A stretch of 64,000 nucleotides of DNA from Paenibacillus chitinolyticus NBRC 15660 (GCF_000739915.1 NZ_BBJT01000007.1:124001-188000), one strand, 5' to 3'; shown: positions 15,612-25,656, numbered from the stretch's first letter. Notes: generated by a model not told the origin, from the sequence alone. Translations and numbers: made by a program.

Positions 15612-18026
15612 TTACCACTTGGACGATCCCGAGGATCGTCCTCCGGAAGAGCCGCCGCCCCAGCTCGAGCTGCCCGAGGAGCGCCCTCCACTCCCGCCCC
15701 AGCCGGAACTCCCGGAGGAGCCGCCGCCCCCGGGCCCGCCGGGGCCTCTGCGGCGAAGCTGCTCCTCGTACATCCGGCGCTGATAGTCCCGGTCCATCTG
15801 CTCCAGCAGCTGCTGGCCGGACGAAATGCGCTGCATCGCTTCCGCGAAGAGTCCCCGCGCGATAAGCCGCCGGCTTTCCTCCATCAGCGTGTCGTAGCCG
15901 GAGGAATAGGGCGACAGGCTCATGCTGCCGCCGTACCGGGCATGCCGGCTCCGGTATTCTCCTTCAAGCTGCCTGATTGTGCGCAGTGTCTCTTCTTTCT
16001 CCCGCAGCAGCTGCTGCACACGCTCCGCGGCCTGCCCGGCCTGGACGGCCAGCCCCCGCCGGCGCTCTTCCAGCAGGTCGACGTCGAGCACCGGTGCCTG
16101 TGCCAGCTGCTCCAGCTCGGCCAGCCTGCTTTCGCCGTCGCGGATCATAGCGGACAGCTCCGGTGACTCCACCTGCAGCTCCCCGAAAGCGGAAGCCGCC
16201 TGCCGCAGCCGTCCGCGTTCCTCATCCAGCGCGTGCCGGACGGTCCGGACCCGCGCGTCCAAGCTGTCGTGATAACCGAGAATCCGCGTGTGAAGCTCGC
16301 GGATTTCGGTCATCAGCGCTTGGGCCTCCGTACCGGCCTCCCGGGCCGAGCGGTACTCCTGGACGTCCGGGGCGAGTCCGGACCGGATCTCCGTCAGCCG
16401 CCGGTCAAGCTCGTCGCGCGCCCGCGTCATACGGGTGTAATCGGCCTGCTGTTCCCGCCGGTGCACTTCCGCGTAATCGCGGGCGATTTTAAGGGACTCC
16501 TCCGGGTAAGCGCGGTCGAACGAGCCGAGGTCCCCCGTCAGCTCCTCGACCTCATGGGCCGTCTTCCGCGCCGACTCCCGGTCGGCGATCATTGCCTCCA
16601 CCAGGCTGCGGGCGGCCTCCATGCCCTCCTCTATGGCGGCCGCGCTCCGGCCGCCCTCTTCGGTATCGCCTGCTTCCAGCAGCGTACCGAGACGGGCAGT
16701 TTCCTCCCTTGCCTGCTTAAGCAGAGCATACGGGTCGCCATCGGTAAGCAGCAATCCTTCCTGCCGCGCTCTTTCCCTGAGCTCTTGTTCCAATGCTTGG
16801 ATCTCCGGTAAAAATCCGGGCTGCCGCTCCGCCAGCGCTTCGAAGTCCTTAACCGACATCCGGATGAAATCCAGCTCCCTCAGAGCGTCTTCGACCGACG
16901 TTGCGGCCTGCATAAAATCGAATTCGTCCAGCTCGTCGGCCTTGGCATAAGCCACCTTGGCCTGTTCCACATGCTTCCTCAGCACGGTCAGCGGATAACC
17001 CGTCCGGCGGGCAAGCGCTTCGACGGCTTCCTCCGCTTCGGCGATGCCGTTCTTTGCCCGGTCCACGGATTTTCTGACTTCCGTGGATTGCTTTTCGATC
17101 TCCGCAAGCTGCGTCCCGTACGGTCCTATCCTTCCGGCAAATTCCTGTACGGCTTGGAAAAGCTTCCTGGTCTCGGCCTCCGCCTTGGCGTTAATGAGGA
17201 AAGGTATCTTCAGCTCCGCCAGGCGTCCGCCCAGCTCTTCGGATTCTCCCTGCAGCCGCACTACCGCATTCTCCAGCTCGGCAGCCTTTTCTTTTGTTTC
17301 CCCTTGCAAAAATTGTTTCTCCAGGTCCTGAAAAACTTCCGAAAACAACATTCCGTTCAACACCGGCTGCATTTCGTCGAGCAGTTGTTTCGCTTCCGTC
17401 AGCCGTTTCCGGGCCGCGGATCTTCTTTTGTACTGCCAATAGGCCCAAATTCCCGCTCCGATCACGGCGAGCCCCAGCACAACCGGAAAAATCGAGGCCA
17501 TACCGCCGCCACGAGCATCATTTGCGCCGGAATCGCCGGCGTTCCCGGATGAAGCTCCCGCTCCGGCAAGCGAGTTCACATAACCGCTCACCGCCAGAAT
17601 ACCTTCTCCAATCTTGCCTTCTCCGGCAGCAGGCACAAACTTAAGATCGACAATCCCCTTCGCATCCTTCGCCTTGCTTCGCGAAACGGCCGCAGCGAGC
17701 TGCTCGTTCTCATAAACGAGATGGACAAAATTCGGCTGAGTTGTGATGACCAGCATCAGCTGATTCCGGTTCAGCTCCCATTGATCGTAGGCTTCATTCG
17801 CCAGGCGCTCTCCTTCCCTCTCGTTTAAGCCTTTGGCGGTAAGCACAAACACTTCGTAATCTTTGTTCTTCAGTCCGCTTTCCACCTGACGGGCCTGAGT
17901 TTGCGTAAGCAAGCCGACGGGATCGGTAACGATTCCGTCATTCCTTGGCACTGCCGCGGCAAATACAGTCGTACAGGTAAGAAATATCAGGAGTAGGGCC
18001 AACCCTATCACACGGAATCTCTTCAT
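15612..18026 (-). CDS. large TPM-domain membrane protein with coiled coils and Gly/Ser/Trp tail
   Basis: An 804-residue protein. Signal peptide (1-24), then a TPM (TLP18.3/Psb32/MOLO-1) domain of about 125 residues (DGIVTDPVGLLTQTQARQVE, then NRNQLMLVITTQPN). A Gly/Ala-rich linker and one transmembrane helix near 178-195 follow (SIFPVVLGLAVIGAGIWAYW). About 500 cytoplasmic residues are mostly Glu/Arg/Leu-rich coiled coil resembling EzrA-type scaffolds in composition. It ends in repeats of SSGSSGWGGSGG type and KW at the C terminus, a tail common in TPM proteins. TPM domains are linked to photosystem repair and membrane-protein assembly elsewhere; the role here is unknown. Confidence 0.8.
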   Translation of the reverse strand: MKRFRVIGLALLLIFLTCTTVFAAAVPRNDGIVTDPVGLLTQTQARQVESGLKNKDYEVFVLTAKGLNEREGERLANEAYDQWELNRNQLMLVITTQPNFVHLVYENEQLAAAVSRSKAKDAKGIVDLKFVPAAGEGKIGEGILAVSGYVNSLAGAGASSGNAGDSGANDARGGGMASIFPVVLGLAVIGAGIWAYWQYKRRSAARKRLTEAKQLLDEMQPVLNGMLFSEVFQDLEKQFLQGETKEKAAELENAVVRLQGESEELGGRLAELKIPFLINAKAEAETRKLFQAVQEFAGRIGPYGTQLAEIEKQSTEVRKSVDRAKNGIAEAEEAVEALARRTGYPLTVLRKHVEQAKVAYAKADELDEFDFMQAATSVEDALRELDFIRMSVKDFEALAERQPGFLPEIQALEQELRERARQEGLLLTDGDPYALLKQAREETARLGTLLEAGDTEEGGRSAAAIEEGMEAARSLVEAMIADRESARKTAHEVEELTGDLGSFDRAYPEESLKIARDYAEVHRREQQADYTRMTRARDELDRRLTEIRSGLAPDVQEYRSAREAGTEAQALMTEIRELHTRILGYHDSLDARVRTVRHALDEERGRLRQAASAFGELQVESPELSAMIRDGESRLAELEQLAQAPVLDVDLLEERRRGLAVQAGQAAERVQQLLREKEETLRTIRQLEGEYRSRHARYGGSMSLSPYSSGYDTLMEESRRLIARGLFAEAMQRISSGQQLLEQMDRDYQRRMYEEQLRRRGPGGPGGGGSSGSSGWGGSGGRSSGSSSWGGGSSGGRSSGSSKW

Positions 18027-18129
18027 GTTGTTCCCCTTTCGCTCGAATGATCTGTTACTTGCTCCTTACCCGAAAATACCGATTCCGCTTCTTTTCCGTC
18101 ATAAGAAACCTCTGCCGTTTTCCTCCCCG

Positions 18130-19002
18130 TCATTCCCGGGGAAAAAGCTCTCTGGCCATTTGAATAAATAAATGTACCGCCAGCGATGCTTCCTTCAAAG
18201 AAGGCACGGCTACCGATATATCCCGGCAGACGCGAGGCTCCAGGTCAAGCGTAACGAGCCCCGGAGGCAGGGCGGATAAGGACAAGCGGGACAAGATAGC
18301 GAGTCCGAGTCCTTCCCGGATCATATTCAGCACCGTCGCAACATTCGACGCCGCAAAAGCGAGCTGGAGCTCCGCACCCGATTTTTGAAACAAATCGATA
18401 ATCGGGGCCTCGTATCCTCCTCTGCACAAAATCATCGGTTCCCCGCTCAAATCCGAGATCGTAAGAAAATCCCTGCCTCCCAGCGGATGAGTCTCCGGAA
18501 GAACTGCCACCATCTTGTCTCTAAAAAGAGGAACGATCTCCATATCCGCATCGGGAAAAATAACGAGTCCCACATCGATAAACCGCGTCGAAAGCCACTC
18601 CTTCACTTCGGCAATCGTACCTTCATGAAGCACCAGCTGGAGATTCGGATATTTCTGCTTGAACGTGCTCATGATTTTGGGTAAAAAATGAGCCGCGGCG
18701 GTAGGAAACGCACCGATGCGGACGGTGCCGACCTCCAGCCCTTTCTCCGCGGCAATCTCCTGCTCAATGTTCTCGACGCGCTGCAAAATCTCACGCATTT
18801 GGATGAGCACCCTTTTGCCGATATGGGTCAGGGCAATGCCGTTCTTCCGGTCCCGGATCATCAAATGGATGCCGAGATCGGCCTCAAGACTGGAGATGGC
18901 ATGGCTCACGGCTGGCTGCGTCATGTTAAGCTCCAAGCCCGCTTTGGTGAAACTTCCCGTCTCCGCTATTTTTACAAAAACCTGAAATTGAGTAATGGTC
19001 AT
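18130..19002 (-). CDS. LysR-family transcriptional regulator
   Basis: A 290-residue regulator with an N-terminal winged helix (ITQFQVFVKIAETGSFTKAG, then NMTQPAVSHAISSLEADLG) and a two-lobed effector domain beginning near 90 (VGTVRIGAFPTAAAHFLPKI), as in the CysL/YwfK group. It is divergent from a DMT-family exporter with a 97-base AT-rich gap, the usual sign that it controls that gene. Effector unknown. Confidence 0.9.
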   Translation of the reverse strand: MTITQFQVFVKIAETGSFTKAGLELNMTQPAVSHAISSLEADLGIHLMIRDRKNGIALTHIGKRVLIQMREILQRVENIEQEIAAEKGLEVGTVRIGAFPTAAAHFLPKIMSTFKQKYPNLQLVLHEGTIAEVKEWLSTRFIDVGLVIFPDADMEIVPLFRDKMVAVLPETHPLGGRDFLTISDLSGEPMILCRGGYEAPIIDLFQKSGAELQLAFAASNVATVLNMIREGLGLAILSRLSLSALPPGLVTLDLEPRVCRDISVAVPSLKEASLAVHLFIQMARELFPRE

Positions 19003-19099
19003 AACCTTTCACTTATGCTCCTCATAAAAATTATTCATTTTATTTATCTTATAACCCATCGTATCATAAGGAAGCAGTTCTAACCAAGGAGTGATTCAG

Positions 19100-20050
19100 A
19101 TGGAACGTTCTTCCCGTAAACGAACGGCTTTCCTGCTCGCGTTTCTGGTCTTGATGTGGGGGATCAACTGGCCCCTGACCAAACACGCGCTCATTTATAC
19201 ACCGCCCCTGCTATTCGCGGGCATTCGTACATTGATCGGCGGATTCCTGCTGCTGCTTGTCGCAATTCCGAGATACAAGAAGCTCAACTTCAAGCAAACG
19301 TGGTACATTTATTTAATTTCCGCCGTATTGAACATCATTTTGTTCTATGGATTGCAGACCGTCGGGCTCGGTTACCTGCCTTCGGGGCTGTTCTCCGCTA
19401 TCGTTTTCTTTCAGCCGGTGCTGCTCGGAATTCTTTCCTGGCTGTGGCTGGGCGAATCCATGTACGGGCTTAAAATGTTCGGCCTGCTCCTCGGTTTCGC
19501 CGGGGTGGCGACCATTACTTCGGCCGGACTGAACGGGCATATCTCCTTTACCGGCATTCTGCTGGCGCTCGGATCCGCAGTGAGCTGGGCTTTCGGTACT
19601 GTTTTTATGAAAAAAACAGGCGACCGCGTCGACTCCATCTGGATGGTCACGCTGCAGCTGCTGATGGGCGGAGTCGTCCTGACGGGCACCGGCCTTTCCA
19701 CAGAAAGCGTCTCGGACATCGCTTGGACCGGTCCCTTTATTTTCAGCCTGCTCTTCATTTCGGTATTCGTCATTGCGCTGGGATGGCTCGCTTTCTTCAC
19801 GCTGGTCGGTTCGGGTGAAGCGAGTAAAGTCGCTTCGTTCACCTTCCTGATTCCGCTGATTTCGATCACTGCCAGCGCTATTTTCATGAACGAAGCGATT
19901 ACGATCAACTTGCTGGCAGGACTGATGCTCATCGTGGTCAGCATCGTGCTGGTGAACGTGCCGCTCCGGTCTTTCCGCGCCGCCAAGGCAAAGAAATCCA
20001 AAGATATCCCCCCTTGCGCGAGTCTGGCACAGGCCAGGGATTATAAATAA
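19100..20050 (+). CDS. DMT-family (EamA) transporter
   Basis: A 316-residue inner-membrane protein with ten hydrophobic segments in two EamA repeats (first from FLLAFLVLMWGINWPLTKHA, second from GILLALGSAVSWAFGTVF). Family members export amino acids and other metabolites. The ATG at 19100 has AAGGAG eight bases upstream; the GTG nine bases earlier overlaps that ribosome-binding site. Probably under control of the divergent LysR regulator. Confidence 0.88.
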   Translation: MERSSRKRTAFLLAFLVLMWGINWPLTKHALIYTPPLLFAGIRTLIGGFLLLLVAIPRYKKLNFKQTWYIYLISAVLNIILFYGLQTVGLGYLPSGLFSAIVFFQPVLLGILSWLWLGESMYGLKMFGLLLGFAGVATITSAGLNGHISFTGILLALGSAVSWAFGTVFMKKTGDRVDSIWMVTLQLLMGGVVLTGTGLSTESVSDIAWTGPFIFSLLFISVFVIALGWLAFFTLVGSGEASKVASFTFLIPLISITASAIFMNEAITINLLAGLMLIVVSIVLVNVPLRSFRAAKAKKSKDIPPCASLAQARDYK

Positions 20051-20065
20051 CGGTTCGGGAACAAG

Positions 20066-20109
20066 AAAAACCGGCGGAAAGGCTAAGCCTTCCACCGGTT
20101 TCTTTTTTA
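20066..20109. terminator. terminator between the DMT gene and the GH18 gene
   Basis: AAACCGG-C-GGAAAGGCT pairs with AGCCTTCC-A-CCGGTTT, with six T on the plus strand and AAAAA on the opposite side, so it can serve both convergent genes. Confidence 0.82.
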
Positions 20110-20148
20110 TACGCCTAACCGTTCATTCCGCACCCTTGCGAGCCGCGA

Positions 20149-23100
20149 TTACTTAACGGGGATTACCTGGATCAATGCATCGAGAAGAGCACCCGATTTG
20201 TCCATGCTGTATTCCCAGAACATCGCACCGCCCAATCCCTGATCCTGCACATACTGGGCTTTCGCCTTTATGGATTCAGGATCGTCATAGGAAAGCCATG
20301 TGCTGCCGTCAAAGAGATACGGTGCCTTGGCTGCATCGTCCCAGTAACGGGTATAGCCGTTGGCCGCGTTGTATTTCTCCAAAATTTCGTTGTAGGTAGG
20401 GGTAGAACCGCTGCCTTTGGCAGCCTGTCCCAAACCGTTGTTGGCAGTCGACTGCACATCGGTCCAGATGTGGCTGTAGAAGGCGATGCCGACGACGATT
20501 TTGTTAGCCGGTACTTTCGCGTCTTTAAACCGTTTAACTACGGTTTCCATGCTAAGTCCCGGTCCGTAAACGTTCGTGTGATGCTCCGTCTTCTGAACCC
20601 ATCCGCCCGAGTAATCATAGTTCATGATATTAAAATTATCCAGATACTTGGAAATTTCCTCGGCTTCAAGAGCCTGCAAGTGACTTGGTCCTGCACCTGC
20701 CGCCATGGACAATTCATAATACTTGTTGTCGGCAAGCCCCAGCTGATTCAGTTTGTCCCGGAGCATTTGCAGGAACAGGGTATAGTTATGCTTATCTTCC
20801 GGTCTTGCTTTCATTAGACCGTCCGCGCTGATCGTCGGATATTCCCAGTCGATATCCACGCCGTCCAGCTTGTACTTCTTGATGTAGTCGATAATGCTGT
20901 TCGAGAAGGTGTCGCGTGCTTCGTTGGTCAGAACCGCATCCGAGAAGCCGTCCGCCCCCCAGCCGCCTACGGCAAACAGCACTTTAAGGTTCGGATTCTG
21001 TGCTTTCAGACTGTGAATGTATTGGTAGTTCTGGTCGTCCTTTTGCTCCGGACGCGTGATGATTTTGTTGTCTTTTACCAGCGTAAAGGAGTAGTTCAGG
21101 TGCGTCAGTTTGTTGGCGTAAACCGAATTCGTGACGGACCAGTCTTCCCAGCCGGCGATATAAGCGATGACTTTCTTTCTAGGGTCTACTTTGAACTTCA
21201 CGGTCGTAGAAGCCGTTTTACCGCTCTTGCCGTGAACAGCCGTGACAACCAGGGTATAATCGCCGGCTTCCGTAATGCCGGTTCCTTTGATGTATTCCTC
21301 TCCATTCAACGTAGCGACACCCACCGTACCCGGTGCATCCGTCCAGTTAGGCAGTACGCCTGTCGTGTAGGTTTCCCCTTCTGTGATGTTGGCGATTTGC
21401 GGTTTCGCAGGCACGGAAGTGGTATCAGGCGTGTAAGGGTTGCCTTTCAGCCCGTCAACGAGCGCACTCAGCAGGGCACCCGTTTCGTCCTGGCTGTACT
21501 CCCAGAACATAGCGCCGCCGAGCTTCTCTTTCAGCGTATAGGCCGCTTTCTCGGCCATGGACTCAGGATCGTCGAACGAGATGAAGATTCCTGTCTGAGC
21601 GTTATACAGATATGGAGCTTTAGCGTTCTGATCCCAGTAGCGGGTATATCCGTTCGCTTCACTGTAGGTCGCGAGAGTTACGCTGTAGGTCGGAGTTGCA
21701 CCGGTGCCTACGGCCTTTTGTCCGAGTCCGTTGTTGGCGGAAGATTCCACGTTCGTCCACAAGTGGCTGTAGAACGCGGCGCCGATGACGATTTTACTGG
21801 AAGGTACACCGCTGTTCTTATAAAGCTGCACGGATTGATCGACACTGTTGCCGGATCCGTAAAGATTGGTATGGTGCTCCGTTTTCGGAACCCATCCGCC
21901 CGACAAATCATAGGTCATCAGGTTCATATTATCCAGCAGCGGAGTAATTTTATCGATTTCAACGCCCTTCAGATAACCGCTTCCCGCACCGACCGCGATG
22001 GTCAGCTCGTAATAGCGGTTGGTCTCAAGACCCAGCGCGTTTAGCTTGTCGCGCATTAATTGCAGCAGGGAAGTAAAGTTCTGTTTATCCTCCGGCCGTG
22101 CCTTCATTACGCCATCGGCGCTTTGCGTCGGATACTCCCAGTCCAGATCGACGCCGTCCAGGTTGTATTTCTTCACATAGTCGATGATGCTGTCAGTAAA
22201 TGTTTGGCGGGAAGCTTCTGTTAATGCCGCGTCCGAGAAACCGTCCGCCCCCCATCCCCCTACGGAGATAAGAGTTTTAAGATCAGCGTTCTGAGCTTTC
22301 AGACTATGCAGATACGCGTAATTCGCATCATCGTTCTGCACTTCGATCGGCACGATCTTGTTGTCTTTGACATGCGTAAACGCATAGTTGATGTGAGTCA
22401 GTTTGGATGCGTCCACCGGTTTGGCTTCGGACCAGTTTTTCCAGCCGCCCACGTAAGCGATCACCTTCGTTTGCGGTTCAACTTTGAACTTCACGGTCGT
22501 GGAAGCCGTTTTGCCGCTTTTGCCGTGAGCTGCGGTAACGACGAGCGTGTACTCGCCCGCTTCCGTAATGCCGGTTCCCTTGGTGTAGGCGGCTCCGTTC
22601 AGCGTAGCGCCGCTTGCGGTACCCGCTGCATCCTTCCAGTTGGGCAATACGCCCGTCTTGTAAGTTTGTCCTTCGCTTACGCCTGTAACTGCAGGTGCTG
22701 CCGGAACTGTTGTCGTATCAGGGTTCAGTGTCTTTCCTTGAACACCTTTCACCAGTGCGTCCAGCAAAGCTCCCGTCTGATCTTGGCTGTATTCCCAGAA
22801 CATCGCTCCGCCGAGTTTCTGGTTCAGCACATAGCTCCCTTTTTCATGAAGGGATTGCGGGTCGTCATAAGAAAGGAATACTTTCGTTTGTTCGCTATAC
22901 AAGTAAGGTGCGTTGGCCTCACTATCCCAATAGCGCTTGTAGCCGCTAGCTTCGTTATAATTCGAGATGATTTCATTATAGGTCGGTGTTGCGCCGTTAC
23001 CAACCGCCTTTTGACCCACGATCTTACCGCCTGCAGCTTCTACATCCGTCCACAGGTGACTGTAGAAGGCTCCGCCGATGACGATTTTGCTTGCGGGAAC

Positions 23101-25158
23101 TTTATTGGCCAGATACAGCTTAACGGATGAATCTACGCTCAAATCACCGGCATACAAATTCGTATGGTGAGCGGTTTTGGTGTCCCATCCGCCGTGGAAA
23201 TCATAGGTCATCAAATTAATATTGTCGAGCAGCGGGGTAATCTTCTCGATTTCAACCCCGTCGAGGTATTTTTTCGTAGCGCCGACAGCAATCGTCAGCT
23301 CATAATATTTGCCGTCCTGGCTTCCCAGAGCATTCAGCTTCTCACGAATCGTTTGCAGCATCAGCGTGAAATTCTGCTTATCCTCCGGCCGCGCCTTCAT
23401 AACGCCGTCAGCGCTTTGTGTCGGATACTCCCAATCCAGGTCGACCCCATCCAGCTTGTACTTTTTGATGTACTCGATGATGCTGTCCGCAAATGTGTTG
23501 CGCGCGCTTTCCGTCAATGCCGCATCCGAGAAACCGTCCGCTCCCCAGCCGCCGACGGAAGGAAGAATTTTCAGCTTCGGATTGTCTTTCTTCAAGCTTT
23601 GCAGATAAGCATAGTTGGCATCGTCGTTCTGTGCCGGCAGGGAGACGATTTTATTGTCTTTCACATGCGTGAACGCATAGTTGATGTGCGTCAGCTTGGC
23701 CGCGTCGATCGGGTTGGAGGCCGACCAGTTTTTCCAGCCGGGCACATACGCGATGACTTTCTTCGCTGTTTCCGTGGAACCGCCGCCGGAGCTGCCGCCA
23801 GAACCGCCCCAGCCGCCGCCGATCGGCAATCCGATTATGATGGAGCCTTTCTGCGGGCCGTCTACCTTGACGGGAGCTTTCTCGAAGGAAGAGCCTTTGC
23901 CGCCTTCGTTGACTGTCGCGTTTTCAACGGAGCCGTAGCCGGTAATTTTGGCCAGGTCATTCAGCACGAGAGACACAATGCTGGCATCATTGTTAACGGC
24001 CAGTGTCGTGTCGCTTCCGTCCACGATTACTTTGCCGATGGAGCCTTTGGAAATCTCGACTTTGATGCCGGAAGCCAGCACGTGAAGGGAGTTAAATGAT
24101 CCAATCAGCTGTACCGAAGAACCGGCAGACAGTACTTTCGCGAAAATCACGTCGATAAAGCCGGCTCCCGTCAGAGAACTTTCCTCCAATTTAGCGGAAG
24201 ATTGGACATACGTTTCTTGAACGGAGGTGTTTCCTTGGGCCACGAGACGGACCACACCGGTTTCCTTATCGACAACAACCTTGATCAGAACCGTATCTAC
24301 GAGGTGGATGGAATTTTCTCCGCCGCCGTTGACCGTAACGGTTCCCGTTACTTTCACGTTCTTCAAAGTAACATCTCCGTTTCCGATGCCTTTGCCCAGA
24401 AGGAGATTGCCTTGGATGACGGTGTTTTGCAGGGTAACGCCCGAAACATTCACGGCAACGTCCCCGTTAACCGTTTCGGTTCCCGATGCAGGTCCGAACG
24501 TGCCGGCCTTGTCATAGGAAACGGTTTGTAGCGATGGCGCGCGGCCCAGCAGAACGACCGTCTCTGCGCGGGTCAGCTTGCCTGCCGGACGGAAGGTGCC
24601 GTCTTCGTAGCCTTCGATGACTCCCTTGGCTACCATGGCGCTTACCGCGCCTTTGCTCCAATCGGCAATCGAAGCCGCGTCTTTGATGTTCTTCAGCGCG
24701 TCTTCGGAAGCCTCATCCAGCTTGAGCAGCTTGGAAAGCATGACCGCGGACTCCTGTCTGCTCACCGGCTGGTCCGGACGGATGCTTCCGTCGCTGTAGC
24801 CGTCCACGTACCCGGCTGCCACCGCTTTGCTGATTTGTTCATACTGCCACTGCTCCGCCGTAACGTCCGTGAATTGGATCGAAGCGGAAGCCGTTAATTT
24901 ATAGTACCGGTTAATAAGCGCCATAAGCTCTGCGCGCGTAATGGCATTATCCGGCTGAAGAGAACCGTCCGAGTAGCCCTGAATCAGTCCTTTATCATGC
25001 CATTCGCCAAGCTCTTTCTCTGCCCAGTGCCCCTTGATATCGGCCGGTTGGGCGCTTGCTTGTCCCGAAACAACAGTCAGATAAGTTGAGAAGACCATGC
25101 TTGTACATAAAAGTAAAACAAGCCATCTCCAAACAAAAGATTGCTTAAGCGCTTTCAT
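20149..25158 (-). CDS. SLH-anchored protein with three tandem GH18 (chitinase-like) catalytic domains
   Basis: A 1669-residue secreted, cell-wall-bound enzyme. Signal peptide 1-36. Three SLH domains follow at about 37-210 (DIKGHWAEKELGEW, GYSDGSLQPDNAITRAE and so on), then a beta-strand-rich region with stacked valine/isoleucine repeats (about 215-440) and a Gly-rich linker. Three GH18 modules each carry an intact DGVDxDWEYP motif with catalytic Glu at 577, 1008 and 1439, exactly 431 residues apart. Short Ig-like segments (LPNWKDAAGTASGATLNG and a near copy) lie between modules. ATG 25158 was chosen because it begins the signal peptide; earlier in-frame TTG/ATG codons precede it without a good site. 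Likely hydrolyses chitin or related N-acetylglucosamine polymers at the surface. Confidence 0.9.
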   Translation of the reverse strand: MKALKQSFVWRWLVLLLCTSMVFSTYLTVVSGQASAQPADIKGHWAEKELGEWHDKGLIQGYSDGSLQPDNAITRAELMALINRYYKLTASASIQFTDVTAEQWQYEQISKAVAAGYVDGYSDGSIRPDQPVSRQESAVMLSKLLKLDEASEDALKNIKDAASIADWSKGAVSAMVAKGVIEGYEDGTFRPAGKLTRAETVVLLGRAPSLQTVSYDKAGTFGPASGTETVNGDVAVNVSGVTLQNTVIQGNLLLGKGIGNGDVTLKNVKVTGTVTVNGGGENSIHLVDTVLIKVVVDKETGVVRLVAQGNTSVQETYVQSSAKLEESSLTGAGFIDVIFAKVLSAGSSVQLIGSFNSLHVLASGIKVEISKGSIGKVIVDGSDTTLAVNNDASIVSLVLNDLAKITGYGSVENATVNEGGKGSSFEKAPVKVDGPQKGSIIIGLPIGGGWGGSGGSSGGGSTETAKKVIAYVPGWKNWSASNPIDAAKLTHINYAFTHVKDNKIVSLPAQNDDANYAYLQSLKKDNPKLKILPSVGGWGADGFSDAALTESARNTFADSIIEYIKKYKLDGVDLDWEYPTQSADGVMKARPEDKQNFTLMLQTIREKLNALGSQDGKYYELTIAVGATKKYLDGVEIEKITPLLDNINLMTYDFHGGWDTKTAHHTNLYAGDLSVDSSVKLYLANKVPASKIVIGGAFYSHLWTDVEAAGGKIVGQKAVGNGATPTYNEIISNYNEASGYKRYWDSEANAPYLYSEQTKVFLSYDDPQSLHEKGSYVLNQKLGGAMFWEYSQDQTGALLDALVKGVQGKTLNPDTTTVPAAPAVTGVSEGQTYKTGVLPNWKDAAGTASGATLNGAAYTKGTGITEAGEYTLVVTAAHGKSGKTASTTVKFKVEPQTKVIAYVGGWKNWSEAKPVDASKLTHINYAFTHVKDNKIVPIEVQNDDANYAYLHSLKAQNADLKTLISVGGWGADGFSDAALTEASRQTFTDSIIDYVKKYNLDGVDLDWEYPTQSADGVMKARPEDKQNFTSLLQLMRDKLNALGLETNRYYELTIAVGAGSGYLKGVEIDKITPLLDNMNLMTYDLSGGWVPKTEHHTNLYGSGNSVDQSVQLYKNSGVPSSKIVIGAAFYSHLWTNVESSANNGLGQKAVGTGATPTYSVTLATYSEANGYTRYWDQNAKAPYLYNAQTGIFISFDDPESMAEKAAYTLKEKLGGAMFWEYSQDETGALLSALVDGLKGNPYTPDTTSVPAKPQIANITEGETYTTGVLPNWTDAPGTVGVATLNGEEYIKGTGITEAGDYTLVVTAVHGKSGKTASTTVKFKVDPRKKVIAYIAGWEDWSVTNSVYANKLTHLNYSFTLVKDNKIITRPEQKDDQNYQYIHSLKAQNPNLKVLFAVGGWGADGFSDAVLTNEARDTFSNSIIDYIKKYKLDGVDIDWEYPTISADGLMKARPEDKHNYTLFLQMLRDKLNQLGLADNKYYELSMAAGAGPSHLQALEAEEISKYLDNFNIMNYDYSGGWVQKTEHHTNVYGPGLSMETVVKRFKDAKVPANKIVVGIAFYSHIWTDVQSTANNGLGQAAKGSGSTPTYNEILEKYNAANGYTRYWDDAAKAPYLFDGSTWLSYDDPESIKAKAQYVQDQGLGGAMFWEYSMDKSGALLDALIQVIPVK
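20152..23767 (-). repeat. three tandem GH18 modules, period 1293 bp
   Basis: Approximate module spans are 22735-23767, 21445-22472 and 20152-21182, joined by Ig-like linkers. The catalytic Glu codons lie at 23430, 22137 and 20844, giving two equal steps of 1293 bases. Modules 1 and 2 look closer to each other than to 3 (for example DGVDLDWEYP twice, then DGVDIDWEYP). Confidence 0.85.
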
Positions 25159-25624
25159 AGTACACCCCAATTTCATCAAATTTATACAATGCCATTCCAA
25201 AGAGGAATCCTTCTCACCTCCAGTGCGTTCTCTTCGCAGGCACTGCTTCTAAATTCAGCCGCTTGGCTTGAACTTAAAACAAACGCGTGAAGCCTTATAA
25301 AGCTCATCAGAAAACTTGGTAAACGGTTACATAAAGCCGATGAAAAACAAATGCGTGCTTCTGCATGGAGACATGGATAGATCTAACGACGTGAAATGAG
25401 TGCTTCATGAACCAAGAATTATGAATGACAGACAAGCCGAAAGCGGGGGAAAACTGAGGGTGAATTATGGAAGTTATTATGTAAGTTACTAATAATTATA
25501 ATGGTTTTACAAAAGGTTAACAGGGATGTTTTTGTCCACTGGAAGGGGATAATTCTCTATCTCGCTATTAATTTCACTGATTTTTTATACATATTAACGA
25601 TAATAAAAACGCCTTTTATAAAGC
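25159..25624. other. intergenic region upstream of the GH18 gene
   Basis: About 465 bases without a supported gene. On the minus strand it holds a possible promoter (TTTACC, 18 bases, TATAAG) near 25300-25330, overlapped by a cre-like site. A strong GGAGGTGAGAAGG purine run near 25210 has only a short GTG frame (VRRIPLWNGIV) after it. The left part toward 25600 is AT-rich and featureless. Confidence 0.45.
25317..25331. promoter_or_regulatory. cre-like site (possible CcpA binding)
   Basis: TGGTAAACGGTTACA matches the catabolite-responsive element WTGNAANCGNWNNCA with one mismatch. It overlaps the possible -35 of the GH18 gene, a position where CcpA would repress. Single degenerate matches occur by chance. 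Confidence 0.35.
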
Positions 25625-25656
25625 AAAAACCACCGAGGGAAAAAATCCCCCGGCGG
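25625..25656 (-). terminator. terminator of the SLH 5'-nucleotidase gene
   Basis: CCACCGAGGGA/TCCCCCGGCGG stem (25630-25656) with an A5 loop and five T on the minus strand. Confidence 0.75.

Noticed and set aside
21013-24099. Long plus-strand open frames opposite the GH18 gene
   Set aside because: They lie antisense to three conserved catalytic modules; composition (Arg/Phe/Val-rich) is typical of antisense shadow frames.
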